Part shown: piece after piece, positions 33,658 through 42,613 of the stretch | Layout of the letters: every line of letters starts with the position of its first letter | How positions within the stretch are numbered: the first letter of the stretch is position 1 | From: Pseudomonadota bacterium | GTDB taxonomy: Bacteria; Pseudomonadota; Gammaproteobacteria; Xanthomonadales; Xanthomonadaceae | DNA length: 64,000 bases | Direction: 5' to 3' | NCBI GenBank assembly: GCA_023390905.1 | Contig: JAEWBY010000021.1 | Location: forward strand, 29,294 to 93,293 | Program-made: the position numbers and the translations under genes | Notes under the pieces: generated by a model | Seen by the model: the letters and a program-made list of their open reading frames with translations, nothing else | Database searches by the model: none | Told to the model about the DNA's origin: nothing

Positions 33658-33793
33658 GGGTCCTCCTGAACTCATCCGATGGACATCCGGCACCCGCGGT
33701 GCCGGTTCGCCTGCATCGTCCTCGCGTCCATGTGAACCTCGCGCCAATTCATGCTGCGCGCGTGCGCGGCTTGGCGCGCTCGTCAGCCGCAAT

Positions 33794-34225
33794 TCAGCCG
33801 CGGAAATCCTGATGACACCCCTTGCAGCTGTCCTTGATCTGATCACCCAGCACCTTGGCGGACGCGCAATCAGTCGGCGGCGTGGCGATCGCGGCATCCA
33901 GGTGGCCGCGGAACTTGCTGGCATGGCCCTGGAAGCGTTCGTCCGTGGCCAGATCCGGGAAGGCGGTTTCCAGGTCATTGGCCATCGTGCGAAGCGCGCG
34001 CACGTGCGGAATCGTGTCGGTGGCCGCGCAACGGTTCTGCGTGATCGTGTCGCCGAGCAGGCCGTTGTGCTTCTGCATCACGTGCATGACCGCACCGGGA
34101 AAGTGATCCTGCCGCGCCTGGAGTGCACGCATCGCCATCACCGTGGCGACCGCGCCGACCACCAGGCCGATCAGGAACAGGAACAGATAGCGCGAAGCAG
34201 CGGAGGATTTGGGTTGGCTGGCCAT
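33794..34225 (-). CDS. Membrane-anchored cytochrome c-like protein (C-terminal CxxCH)
   Basis: 143 residues from the ATG at 34225, with AAGGAG nine bases upstream. One N-terminal helix (YLFLFLIGLVVGAVATVMAM) anchors a helical domain whose last residues carry the haem motif CKGCHQDFRG. A terminal CxxCH after a four-helix bundle is the layout of class II cytochromes (c'/c556). It is not followed by an oxidase gene. Electron partner unknown; haem would be attached by the Ccm system encoded at 11.9-19.5 kb. Confidence 0.75.
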   Translation of the reverse strand: MASQPKSSAASRYLFLFLIGLVVGAVATVMAMRALQARQDHFPGAVMHVMQKHNGLLGDTITQNRCAATDTIPHVRALRTMANDLETAFPDLATDERFQGHASKFRGHLDAAIATPPTDCASAKVLGDQIKDSCKGCHQDFRG

Positions 34226-34302
34226 GCGGCGGGCTCCTTGGGAACAGCGCGCATGGTACGACGCGGATCCCGCACGCGCCACGCCGCGACTACAATCGTG
34301 AG

Positions 34303-35127
34303 ATGAAGAAGATCTTGAAGGATCGTTTCGCCGGCATCGATCGGCTGTACGGGCAGGGCGCGGTTGAACGCTATGCCGCCCGCCGCGTGGCGGTCGTCGG
34401 GCTGGGCGGCGTGGGCTCCTGGGTGGTGGAAGCGCTCGTGCGTTCGGGGGTCGGACACCTGACCCTGATCGATGCCGATGACATCTGCGTGTCCAATACC
34501 AATCGCCAGTTGCCCGCTCTGGAAGGGCAGTACGGCCGCAACAAGGCCGAGGCGATGGCTGATCGCTGCCGCGCCATCAATCCCCGTGTCGATGTCGAAG
34601 TCGTGCCGGCGTTCCTGACCGGCGGCAACCTGGAATCACTGCTCGACCGGAATTTCGATCTAGTGCTCGATGCCTGCGACAGTTTCCGCACCAAGGTCGA
34701 AATGATCGCCTGGTGCCGGCGTCGCAAGCTGCCGATCATCGTGTCCGGATCGGCGGGCGGCCGCACCGATCCGACACAGATCCGCCTGCGCGATCTTTCG
34801 CGCACTGAACATGACGCGCTGCTGGCGCTGATTCGCAAGAAGCTGCGCGCCGAGTTCAACTTTCCGAAGAACAAGGATCGCTATTTCGGCGTCACCGCGG
34901 TCTATTCGCTGGAAAACGTCCGTTATCCGCAGGCGGACGGAAGCGTGTGCGGGCTGCGGCCGCAACTGGGCGCCGACGCGGCGCTGAAACTGGACTGCGG
35001 CGTGGGCCTGGGTGCGGCCACGCACATCACCGGAGCCTTCGCATTCGCGATGGTCGGCCGCGCGCTGGAATTGTTGTTGAAGGAGAAGAAGCCCGCGACC
35101 GCCGCGCCAACCCCGGAGCCGGGCTGA
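34303..35127 (+). CDS. tcdA: tRNA threonylcarbamoyladenosine dehydratase TcdA
   Basis: 274 residues from the ATG at 34303. ThiF/MoeB/E1-like Rossmann fold: VAVVGLGGVGSWVVEALVRSGVGHLTLIDADDICVSNTNRQ is the TcdA/CsdL signature, and the conserved cysteine is in LDACDSF. It cyclises t6A at position 37 of ANN-decoding tRNAs to ct6A, using ATP. Alone in its orientation. Confidence 0.92.
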   Translation: MKKILKDRFAGIDRLYGQGAVERYAARRVAVVGLGGVGSWVVEALVRSGVGHLTLIDADDICVSNTNRQLPALEGQYGRNKAEAMADRCRAINPRVDVEVVPAFLTGGNLESLLDRNFDLVLDACDSFRTKVEMIAWCRRRKLPIIVSGSAGGRTDPTQIRLRDLSRTEHDALLALIRKKLRAEFNFPKNKDRYFGVTAVYSLENVRYPQADGSVCGLRPQLGADAALKLDCGVGLGAATHITGAFAFAMVGRALELLLKEKKPATAAPTPEPG

Positions 35128-35136
35128 CGCCGCTGC

Positions 35137-35919
35137 TCAGGAGTGCCTGACGGCAAGCGATTCCGGCAAGCCGAACAGGCGCGCCGCATTGAGACGCGTG
35201 GCCTCGGCGATTTCCCGCTCGGGCGCGCCGCGCAGTTCGGCGATGACGCGGCAGACATGCGTCAATCGCGCCGGCTCGTTGCGCTGGCCGCGGATCGAAG
35301 CATCGGGCTGATCAGGTGCATCGGTTTCCAGCAGCAGATGTTCCAGCGGCATTCCGCGCACCAGCCGGCGCAGGCGCTGGGCGCGTTCATAGGTCACCGG
35401 ACCGCCCAGCCCGATCAGGAAGTCCTGGTTCCATAACTGCCTGGCCTGTTCCGGACTGCCGGAAAAGCTGTGCACCACGCCGCGCAGCCCACCGACCTTG
35501 CGTATCGCGATGATCACCTGCTCGACGGCGCGCCGTGCGTGCACGATCACCGGCACATCGAAATCGCGCGCCAGTTGCAGTTGCCCGACGAAATAGCGGT
35601 GCTGTTCATCGGCATCGAGTCCCTCGACAAAGAAGTCCAGGCCGCATTCGCCGATGCCGACCGGCTTCTCGCGTTCGATCCATTCGGCGAGTTCGGCCAG
35701 GTGTTGGGGTCGATGCGAGGACAGCATCAGCGGATGCAACCCGTACGCGGGAAACAGATCCGCCTGGTGGTGGCAGACCTCGCGCAGTTTCGGCCAGCCG
35801 GCCGCATCCACGGCGGGAATGATCTGCGCCACGCCTGCCGCGCGCGCGCGCGCGATCACCGCGGCGCGATCAGCGTCGAATTCGGAAGCATCCAGATGAC
35901 AGTGGCTGTCGATCAGCAT
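35137..35919 (-). CDS. TatD-family metal-dependent hydrolase
   Basis: 260 residues from the ATG at 35919. Metal ligands are seen in DSHCHLD, GECGLDFF, VPVIVHARR, GVVHSFSG and LLLETDAP. TatD proteins are DNA exonucleases or D-aminoacyl-tRNA deacylase-like; the subtype is not decided. The start overlaps the stop of the DUF6116 gene by one base (TGATG). Confidence 0.88.
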   Translation of the reverse strand: MLIDSHCHLDASEFDADRAAVIARARAAGVAQIIPAVDAAGWPKLREVCHHQADLFPAYGLHPLMLSSHRPQHLAELAEWIEREKPVGIGECGLDFFVEGLDADEQHRYFVGQLQLARDFDVPVIVHARRAVEQVIIAIRKVGGLRGVVHSFSGSPEQARQLWNQDFLIGLGGPVTYERAQRLRRLVRGMPLEHLLLETDAPDQPDASIRGQRNEPARLTHVCRVIAELRGAPEREIAEATRLNAARLFGLPESLAVRHS

Positions 35920-36152
35920 CAGGAGCGGGGTGCGCGCGATTCCAGTGGCGGCGGTGCTTCGCCGCGCCGCTTCCAGTTGGCCAGCAGGAGCGTGCCGAGG
36001 CCGAACAGCAGTTCGTCGAGGAAGGGAATCGGGTCCAGCCCGGGCGGCAGCAGCACGCTGATCACGAACAGCGCGGCGGTGATCTTGAACAGCGTCGGAT
36101 AACGCAACTTGCGCGCCCAGTTGAGCAGCGGCAGCAGCAGTGGATTGGCCAT
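35919..36152 (-). CDS. DUF6116 small membrane protein
   Basis: 77 residues. NPLLLPLLNWARKLRYPTLFKITAALFVISVL and a second helix FLDELLFGLGTLLLANWKRR match DUF6116, a xanthomonad-type inner-membrane family of unknown function. Translationally coupled to TatD. Confidence 0.8.
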   Translation of the reverse strand: MANPLLLPLLNWARKLRYPTLFKITAALFVISVLLPPGLDPIPFLDELLFGLGTLLLANWKRRGEAPPPLESRAPRS

Positions 36153-36326
36153 GAGGAAACCCCGGTTTCGGACGTTCTGGCGCGCACGTTAGCACGCGCG
36201 GTGGACTGCGCTGTCGTTCACGAAAAAGACACGAAAGTGCGGGCGAAACGAGGCCCGGTTCAGCTTCGTCGTGCTGGAATCGTGGCATAAAGTGACTTCG
36301 GGCCACGCCCGACCAAGGAGGCTGCG

Positions 36327-37148
36327 ATGAAGAACAACACCACACTGATTCTGGTCGCCGCCGGCGCACTGCTGGTCGGAGGCGTGGCCACTGCCGCCTT
36401 CATGAAGGGCAGCGACAAATCACCGTCCGCCACGACGGCGCAGGGCGCATCGCTCAACGATCCGGCGCTGGCTTCGGATGATGCCGCAGCGACCGACAGC
36501 GTCATTCCCGCCGAGACCCTGCAGTACGCCGACGTGGTCAAGGTCAAGCCGGTGACCAGCAGCGAGAAGATGTACGCCACCGTGATCGGCACCGAGCCGG
36601 TGCGCGAGACCACCACCACCAGCACGCCGCACGAAGTGTGCGAAGACGTGGTCGTGCAGGAACGCCTGCCCGAGCGCGACGGGAATGCCGGCGGCACCGT
36701 TGCCGGCGCCGTCATCGGCGGCATCCTCGGCAACCAGGTCGGCGGCGGCAGCGGCAAGAAAGCCGCGACCGTGGCCGGCGCGGTGGCCGGCGGCGTGGTC
36801 GGCAACCAGGTCGACAAGCGCCATGTCGGTGGCCGCGTGGTCACCCGCACCGAGCGCCAGTGCCATACCGAGAACGCCACGTCCGAATCCTCGCGCGTGA
36901 CCGGATACAACGTGACCTATCGCAACCCCGACGGCACCACCGGCACCATGCGCATGGACAGCAAGCCGGGCAGCCGCATCGCGATGGGCAACACCGAGAA
37001 GGTCGTGGGCTATGACGTGACCTACCGGTTCGATGGACAGGACAACACCATCCGCATGGACGAAAAGCCCGACAGCGATCGCCTGCCGGTCATCGGCGGC
37101 AAGGTGGTCACCCGGACCGCTTCGGCGGGCACTCCGACCCAGGGCTGA
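36327..37148 (+). CDS. Glycine-zipper 2TM domain protein
   Basis: 273 residues. N-terminal membrane anchor or uncleaved signal (NTTLILVAAGALLVGGVATAAFM), an acidic linker, a pair of glycine zippers (GGTVAGAVIGGILGNQVGG and AATVAGAVAGGVVGNQVDK, about residues 125-165), then a beta-rich domain with two related strands, GYNVTYRNPDG and GYDVTYRFDGQ. Related to the lipoprotein at 33181-33657 in its zipper but with a different anchor. Envelope role inferred. A terminator follows. Confidence 0.82.
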   Translation: MKNNTTLILVAAGALLVGGVATAAFMKGSDKSPSATTAQGASLNDPALASDDAAATDSVIPAETLQYADVVKVKPVTSSEKMYATVIGTEPVRETTTTSTPHEVCEDVVVQERLPERDGNAGGTVAGAVIGGILGNQVGGGSGKKAATVAGAVAGGVVGNQVDKRHVGGRVVTRTERQCHTENATSESSRVTGYNVTYRNPDGTTGTMRMDSKPGSRIAMGNTEKVVGYDVTYRFDGQDNTIRMDEKPDSDRLPVIGGKVVTRTASAGTPTQG

Positions 37149-37169
37149 CGTTTTCACGCAACACCCCCG

Positions 37170-37194
37170 AAAGGCCGGCGAAATGCCGGCCTTT
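37170..37194 (+). terminator. Terminator after the glycine-zipper gene
   Basis: AAAGGCCGGC / GCCGGCCTTT with a 5-base loop followed by CCTTTT. Confidence 0.8.
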
Positions 37195-37271
37195 CCTTTT
37201 CGAAACAAGGCTTACCGGCGCCGTGGAGCGCCGCATACAATGCGGGTTTGTCCGCATCGGTGCGCGCCCGC

Positions 37272-38435
37272 ATGGCCTTGAATTCCTACGATCTGTTCGA
37301 TGTCCGTTCCCTGCTGTCGGAAGAAGAGCGCGCGGTGCAGGACACCGTGGCCCGTTTCACCGACGAGCGCGTACGCCCGATCATCGGCGAGGCATTCGAT
37401 CAGGGCCGTTTCCCGAAGGAACTGGTCAGCGAAATCGCCGAACTGGGCCTGCTTGGTTCCTCGCTGCCGGAAAAATACGGTTGCGCCGGCCTCAATGCGG
37501 TCAGCTACGGCCTGATCTGCCAGGAACTGGAGCGTGGCGACAGCGGCATCCGCAGCTTTGTCAGCGTGCAGTCATCGCTGTGCATGTATCCGATTTACGC
37601 CTACGGCAGCGAAGAACAGCGCCAGCGCTGGCTGCCGGACATGGCCGCCGGCAAGGTCATCGGCTGTTTCGGCCTGACCGAGCCGCACGGCGGTTCGGAT
37701 CCGGCCAACATGAAGACCCACGCCCGCCGCGATGGCGATGACTGGGTGATCAACGGTTCCAAGATGTGGATCACCAACGGCAATCTGGCCGACATCGCGA
37801 TCGTCTGGGCGCAGACCGACGACGGCATCCAGGGCTTCATCGTCGAAAAGGGCATGGCCGGTTTCACCGCCCAGGAAATCAAGCACAAGATGAGCCTGCG
37901 TGCGTCGGTGACCAGCGCGCTGTTCTTCGACAACGTGCGCGTCCCCGATTCCAGCCGCCTGCCGAATGTGAAGGGGCTGAAGGGACCGCTCGGCTGCCTG
38001 ACGCAGGCCCGCTACGGCATCACCTGGGGCCCGATCGGCGCGGCGATTGCGTGCCTGGACGAGGCGCTGAACTATTCGAAGGAACGCATCCTGTTCGGCC
38101 GCCCCGTCGCGGCCACCCAGAGCGCGCAGATCAAGCTGGCCGACATGGCGCGGCGGATCACGCTGGCGCAGTTGCTGGTGCTGCAGCTCGGTCGCCTGAA
38201 GGATGCCGGCACGATGCAGCCGCAGCAGGTGTCGCTGGCCAAGTGGAACAACTGCCGCATGGCGATCGACATCGCGCGCGAGTGCCGCGACCTGCTCGGC
38301 GGCGCCGGCATCACCACCGAGCACGCGGCGATCCGGCATGCGCTGAATCTTGAATCGGTGATCACCTATGAAGGCACCGAGACCGTGCACCAGTTGGTGA
38401 TCGGCCGCGAACTGACCGGCATCAACGCGTTCTGA
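37272..38435 (+). CDS. gcdH: Glutaryl-CoA dehydrogenase
   Basis: 387 residues from the ATG at 37272; an upstream start at 37248 is weaker. Acyl-CoA dehydrogenase fold with FGLTEPHGGSDPANM and WITNGNLADIAIVWA. The glutaryl-CoA subtype is supported by SVQSSLCMYPIYAYG, ARYGITWGPIGAA and the catalytic base in ESVITYEGTETVHQL. It oxidises and decarboxylates glutaryl-CoA to crotonyl-CoA in lysine, tryptophan or related degradation. An acetyltransferase gene follows at 8 bp. Confidence 0.92.
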   Translation: MALNSYDLFDVRSLLSEEERAVQDTVARFTDERVRPIIGEAFDQGRFPKELVSEIAELGLLGSSLPEKYGCAGLNAVSYGLICQELERGDSGIRSFVSVQSSLCMYPIYAYGSEEQRQRWLPDMAAGKVIGCFGLTEPHGGSDPANMKTHARRDGDDWVINGSKMWITNGNLADIAIVWAQTDDGIQGFIVEKGMAGFTAQEIKHKMSLRASVTSALFFDNVRVPDSSRLPNVKGLKGPLGCLTQARYGITWGPIGAAIACLDEALNYSKERILFGRPVAATQSAQIKLADMARRITLAQLLVLQLGRLKDAGTMQPQQVSLAKWNNCRMAIDIARECRDLLGGAGITTEHAAIRHALNLESVITYEGTETVHQLVIGRELTGINAF

Positions 38436-38443
38436 TCAGCGCC

Positions 38444-38992
38444 ATGTCGTTGGGACCGACGCTCGAAACGCAGCGACTGCTCCTGCGTCCTCCGCGGGCG
38501 GAGGATTTCGAGGCGTGGGCGGCTTTCAAGGCCGACGAAGAAGCGTGCCGCCACATCGGCGGCGCCGAACCGCGGCCGATGGCCTGGCGCAATCTGGCCA
38601 CGATGATTGGCGTCTGGCACTTGAAGGGGTTCGCGATGTTCTCGGTGATCGAGAAGGCGACCGGCGAGTGGGTCGGCCGCGTCGGGCCCTGGCAACCGGA
38701 AGGCTGGCCGGGCACGGAAGTGGGCTGGAGCATCGCGCGCAACCGCTGGGGCCGCGGATACGGACCGGAAGCGGCCACGGTGGCGATCGACTGGGCCTTC
38801 GATGCGCTCGGCTGGGACGAGGTGATCCACACCATCGATCCGGAGAACGCCAACTCCAGAGCGGTGGCGCGGAAGCTGGGTTCGGATCTGCTGCGCATGG
38901 GCCGACTGCCCGCACCGTTCGATACCAGGGACATCGAAATCTGGGGGCAGACGCGCGCGCAGTGGTTCGCGCGGCGTGCGCCCAACGCATGA
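38444..38992 (+). CDS. GNAT-family N-acetyltransferase (RimJ-like)
   Basis: 182 residues. LETQRLLLRPPRAEDFEAWAAF is the typical opening; the acetyl-CoA loop is in NRWGRGYGPEAATVAIDWAF and the next strand in IDPENANSRAVARKLGS. Substrate unknown. It overlaps the downstream glutathione transferase by 4 bp (ATGA). Confidence 0.87.
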   Translation: MSLGPTLETQRLLLRPPRAEDFEAWAAFKADEEACRHIGGAEPRPMAWRNLATMIGVWHLKGFAMFSVIEKATGEWVGRVGPWQPEGWPGTEVGWSIARNRWGRGYGPEAATVAIDWAFDALGWDEVIHTIDPENANSRAVARKLGSDLLRMGRLPAPFDTRDIEIWGQTRAQWFARRAPNA

Positions 38993-39669
38993 GTACCTCC
39001 TCGCCGATGAGCCCGGGCATGCCTGCTGAAACCCTCACCGTCCATGGCTATTCGGCCTCCGGCAACTGCCACAAGATCCGGCTCGCCCTCGAACAACTCG
39101 GCCGGCCTTATCACTGGGTCGAAGTGGACAGCCCCAACGGCGCCACCCGCACGCACGAATTCCTCGCCCGCAACCCGAACGGCAAAGTCCCGTTCATCGA
39201 GCGCGCCGACGGCCGTGTACTGACCGAGTCCAATGCGATCCTGCTCTGGCTCGCCGAAGGCTCGCCGCTGTTGCCGGCCGACGCCTGGCAGCGTGCGCAG
39301 GCCACGAGCTGGCTGTTCTTCGAGCAGTACAGCCATGAACCATACGTGGCGGTGGCGCGCTTCATCCGGGGCTGGACCGATGCGGATTCCCCGCGCCGTG
39401 CCGATCTTCCGCGACTGATCGAACGCGGTGAGCAGGCGCTGGCGGTGATGGAACAGCACCTGCAAGCGAACGCTTGGTTCGGCGGCCCGCAGTACGGCGT
39501 CGCCGACATCGCGCTGTTCGCCTACACGCATTGCGCGGAGGACGGCGGCTTCCGGCTCGATCGTTTTCCGCGCATCGTCCAGTGGCTGGAACGCGTGCGG
39601 AACACGCCGCACTTCGTTCCGATGCCGCCGGTCAGTGATGAAGTCGCCGAGCGGCTTGCACGTTCCTGA
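38989..39669 (+). CDS. Glutathione S-transferase family protein
   Basis: 226 residues from the ATG at 38989. N-domain VHGYSASGNCHKIRLALEQLG with a catalytic Ser/Cys region, GKVPFIERADGRVLTESNAILLWLAEG for glutathione binding, and the C-domain cap YGVADIALFAYTH. Translationally coupled to the acetyltransferase, in an operon with gcdH. Confidence 0.87.
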   Translation: MSTSSPMSPGMPAETLTVHGYSASGNCHKIRLALEQLGRPYHWVEVDSPNGATRTHEFLARNPNGKVPFIERADGRVLTESNAILLWLAEGSPLLPADAWQRAQATSWLFFEQYSHEPYVAVARFIRGWTDADSPRRADLPRLIERGEQALAVMEQHLQANAWFGGPQYGVADIALFAYTHCAEDGGFRLDRFPRIVQWLERVRNTPHFVPMPPVSDEVAERLARS

Positions 39670-39715
39670 TTCTTCCCCTCAGCACGGGCCTGCGCCCGGA
39701 CACACGGATACACAC

Positions 39716-41974
39716 ATGAGCAAGCCGATTCCCGCACGCATGAAAGGCCTCAACCGCGCCGAGATCTGCGACCAGAACTTCGTCGAGTTCGTGCGCGAAT
39801 GGCAGGGGCATGCGCGCGCCGGTTCGTTCGAGGATGCGGCCGTGCTGCCGGGCAGTGCGCTGGACGCACGCGGCTTCATGGAGCTGTTCGAGTCGCAGCT
39901 GATTTCCCGCCATCTGGATCTGATGGCGCGCGTGCTGCGCGTGCAGAACAAGGTCTTCTACACGATCGGCAGTTCGGGCCACGAAGGCAACGCGATGGTC
40001 GCGCGGCTGACCCGCCATACCGATCCCGCGTTCCTGCATTACCGCAGCGGCGGCTTCATGGCCGAGCGTTTCCGCAAGCTGCCGGGCATGGATCCGGTGA
40101 TGGATTCGGCGCTGTCGTTTGCGGCCAGCGCCGAAGATCCGGCCTCGGGCGGACGCCACAAGGTATGGGGCAGCAAGCCGTTGTGGGTGCTGCCGCAGAC
40201 GTCGACGATTGCCTCGCATCTGCCCAAGGCGCTGGGCACGGCGGTGGCGATCGAACAGGCCCGGCGCATCGGCCATGCGTTGCCGATTCCCGAAGACAGC
40301 ATCGCCATCTGCTCCTTCGGTGATGCGTCGAGCAACCATGCGACCGCGCAGACCGCGTTCAACGCCGCCGCGTGGACGGCGTACCAGAAGCTGCCGGCGC
40401 CGGTGCTGTTCGTCTGCGAGGACAATGGCATCGGCATTTCGGTGAAGACGCCCGATGGCTGGGTGGCGCGCAATTTCCGCGATCGCGCGGATCTGGACTA
40501 CTTCGCCGCCGACGGGCTGGATCTGGCAGTGGGCTACGGACAGGTACAGGCGGCCGTCGAGCATTGCCGCCGCACGCGCCGGCCGACGTTCCTGCACCTG
40601 CGCACGACCCGCATCATGGGCCATGCCGGCACGGACTTTGAAATCGAATGGCGTTCGATCGAGGAACTGTGCGCGGTGGAGGCCACCGACCCGCTGCTGC
40701 GCTCGGCCGCGATCGCGCTGGAGTCTGGGCTGCTGTCGCGCGAGGACCTGCTCGCACTGTACGAACGCACGCGCCAGCGCTGCTTCGCCGCCGCCGAGGA
40801 AGCCGATCGCCGGCCGCGCATCACCACGCTGGAAGAAGTGATGGCTCCGCTGGCGCCATACACGCCGGAAGCCGTCGCCCAGGAGGCCCGCCGCGCCGCG
40901 CCGCATGACAAGCGCGTGGCCGCCTTCGGCAGCGAAGACAAATTGCCGGAAAAACTCCCGCCGCGTCATCTGGCGATCCAGATCAACCAGGCCCTGCACG
41001 ATCTGTTCTGCAAATATCCGGAGACGCTGCTGTTCGGCGAGGACGTCGCGCAGAAGGGTGGCGTGTACACGGTGACCAAGGGCCTGCAGAAGGCGTTCAA
41101 GGGCAGCCGCGTGTTCAACACGCTGCTCGACGAGACGATGATCCTCGGCCTGGCGCAGGGTTACGCCAACATGGGCATGCTGCCGCTGCCCGAAATCCAG
41201 TATCTGGCGTATTTCCACAACGCTTGCGATCAGATCCGTGGCGAAGCGGCCAGCTTGCAGTTCTTCAGCAACAACCAGTACCGCAATCCGATGGTCGTGC
41301 GCATCGCGGGCCTGGGATACCAGCGCGGGTTCGGCGGGCATTTCCACAACGACAATTCGATCACCGCGCTGCGTGATATTCCGGGGCTCGTCGTCGGCTG
41401 TCCCTCGCGTGGCGACGATGCGGCGACGATGCTGCGCACGCTGGCGGCGCTGGCGAAGGTCGACGGCCGCGTGACCGCGTTCCTCGAACCCATCGCGCTC
41501 TACATGACCAAGGATCTGTACGAAGCCGGCGATGGTCAGTGGCTGTTCCCGTATCCGCCGCAGGAAGAAGCGATGCCGCTTGGCGAAGGCCGTGTGTACG
41601 GGGCCGGCGCGGAGGATCTGGTGATCTTCACCTATGGCAATGGCGTGCCGATGAGCCTGCGCGCGGCGCGGACCATCGAATCCGAGCGCGGCTGGAAGGT
41701 ACGCGTGGTGGATCTGCGCTGGCTGGTGCCGCTCAACGAAGCCTTCATCGCCGAGCAGGCAAGCACGGCCAAGCGCATCCTGATCGTGGACGAGGGACGC
41801 CATTCGGCCGGCGTGGGCGAGGGCATCATCACCGCGATCGCCGAGGGCGGCTTCGGGTCGCGTCCGTTCCAGCGCGTGGTCGGCGCCGATACGTACACCC
41901 CGTTGGCCGGTGCCGCATTCCTCGTATTGCCCGGCGACGACGACATCGTGGCAGCGGCGGCGCGGCTGGCCTAG
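39716..41974 (+). CDS. Thiamine-diphosphate 2-oxoacid dehydrogenase E1, alpha and beta fused
   Basis: 752 residues from the ATG at 39716. The first half is E1-alpha-like: the ThDP motif begins FGDASSNHATAQTAFN and ends near CEDNGIGISV, with RTTRIMGHAGTD. The second half is E1-beta-like: LFGEDVAQKGGVYTVTKGL, FNTLLDETMILGLAQGYA, and the C-terminal VDLRWLVPLNEAFIAEQA. Fusion in one chain is as in some branched-chain/2-oxoisovalerate-type dehydrogenases. No E2 or E3 gene is adjacent, so the partners must be elsewhere. Substrate unknown. Confidence 0.87.
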   Translation: MSKPIPARMKGLNRAEICDQNFVEFVREWQGHARAGSFEDAAVLPGSALDARGFMELFESQLISRHLDLMARVLRVQNKVFYTIGSSGHEGNAMVARLTRHTDPAFLHYRSGGFMAERFRKLPGMDPVMDSALSFAASAEDPASGGRHKVWGSKPLWVLPQTSTIASHLPKALGTAVAIEQARRIGHALPIPEDSIAICSFGDASSNHATAQTAFNAAAWTAYQKLPAPVLFVCEDNGIGISVKTPDGWVARNFRDRADLDYFAADGLDLAVGYGQVQAAVEHCRRTRRPTFLHLRTTRIMGHAGTDFEIEWRSIEELCAVEATDPLLRSAAIALESGLLSREDLLALYERTRQRCFAAAEEADRRPRITTLEEVMAPLAPYTPEAVAQEARRAAPHDKRVAAFGSEDKLPEKLPPRHLAIQINQALHDLFCKYPETLLFGEDVAQKGGVYTVTKGLQKAFKGSRVFNTLLDETMILGLAQGYANMGMLPLPEIQYLAYFHNACDQIRGEAASLQFFSNNQYRNPMVVRIAGLGYQRGFGGHFHNDNSITALRDIPGLVVGCPSRGDDAATMLRTLAALAKVDGRVTAFLEPIALYMTKDLYEAGDGQWLFPYPPQEEAMPLGEGRVYGAGAEDLVIFTYGNGVPMSLRAARTIESERGWKVRVVDLRWLVPLNEAFIAEQASTAKRILIVDEGRHSAGVGEGIITAIAEGGFGSRPFQRVVGADTYTPLAGAAFLVLPGDDDIVAAAARLA

Positions 41975-42052
41975 GGCTCAAGCCATCGCCGCGCGGTGTC
42001 GCGTGCGTGCGGACGCGTGCTACGTTCGCCGCATCGAATCGCGGAGAACGGC

Positions 42053-42598
42053 ATGACCACGCCCACCATCGGTCTCATCATCGGCAGCCTGCGCGCCGGC
42101 TCGCTCAATCGGCAGCTCGCGCGGGCGATCGAACGTCTTGCCGGCGAGCGTCTGTCGTTCCGGACGATCGACATCGGCGGGCTGCCGCTCTACAACCAGG
42201 GCGACGATGCCGATTACCCGGCGCCGTCGGTCGCCTTCAAGCAAGCCATCGAATCCGTGGATGCGCTGCTGTTCGTCACGCCGGAATACAACCGATCGAT
42301 CCCCGGCGTGCTGAAGAACGCCATCGACATCGCCAGTCGCCCGGCCGGCAGCCGCACGCTGGCGGGCAAGCGCGCCGGAATCATCGGCATGTCGCCCGGC
42401 GCGCACGGCACGGTGTCTTCGCAACAGCACCTGCGCAACGTGCTGGCGGCCGTCGATGTCGCCGTGCTGGCGCAACCGGAAGTCGCGCTGCAATTCCGCG
42501 AAGGGTTCTTCGATCAAGCAGACGATGTCACCGACGAGCGCGCGCGCAAACGGCTGCTGACCTTCATCGATCGCTTCGAAGCCTGGGTCAGGGAATGA
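42053..42598 (+). CDS. NAD(P)H-dependent FMN reductase
   Basis: 181 residues from the ATG at 42053. FMN-binding loop GLIIGSLRAGSLNRQLARAI and the conserved TPEYNRSIPGVLKNAIDIASRP identify the NADPH-dependent FMN reductase (chromate/quinone reductase) family. Likely a quinone or chromate reductase. Convergent with ubiM. Confidence 0.9.
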   Translation: MTTPTIGLIIGSLRAGSLNRQLARAIERLAGERLSFRTIDIGGLPLYNQGDDADYPAPSVAFKQAIESVDALLFVTPEYNRSIPGVLKNAIDIASRPAGSRTLAGKRAGIIGMSPGAHGTVSSQQHLRNVLAAVDVAVLAQPEVALQFREGFFDQADDVTDERARKRLLTFIDRFEAWVRE

Positions 42599-42613
42599 GC
42601 GCCGCGGCCGCGC

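Noticed and set aside
39632..41803. 723-codon minus-strand frame opposite the E1 dehydrogenase
   Set aside because: Antisense shadow with low-complexity composition; the plus-strand gene has all expected motifs.
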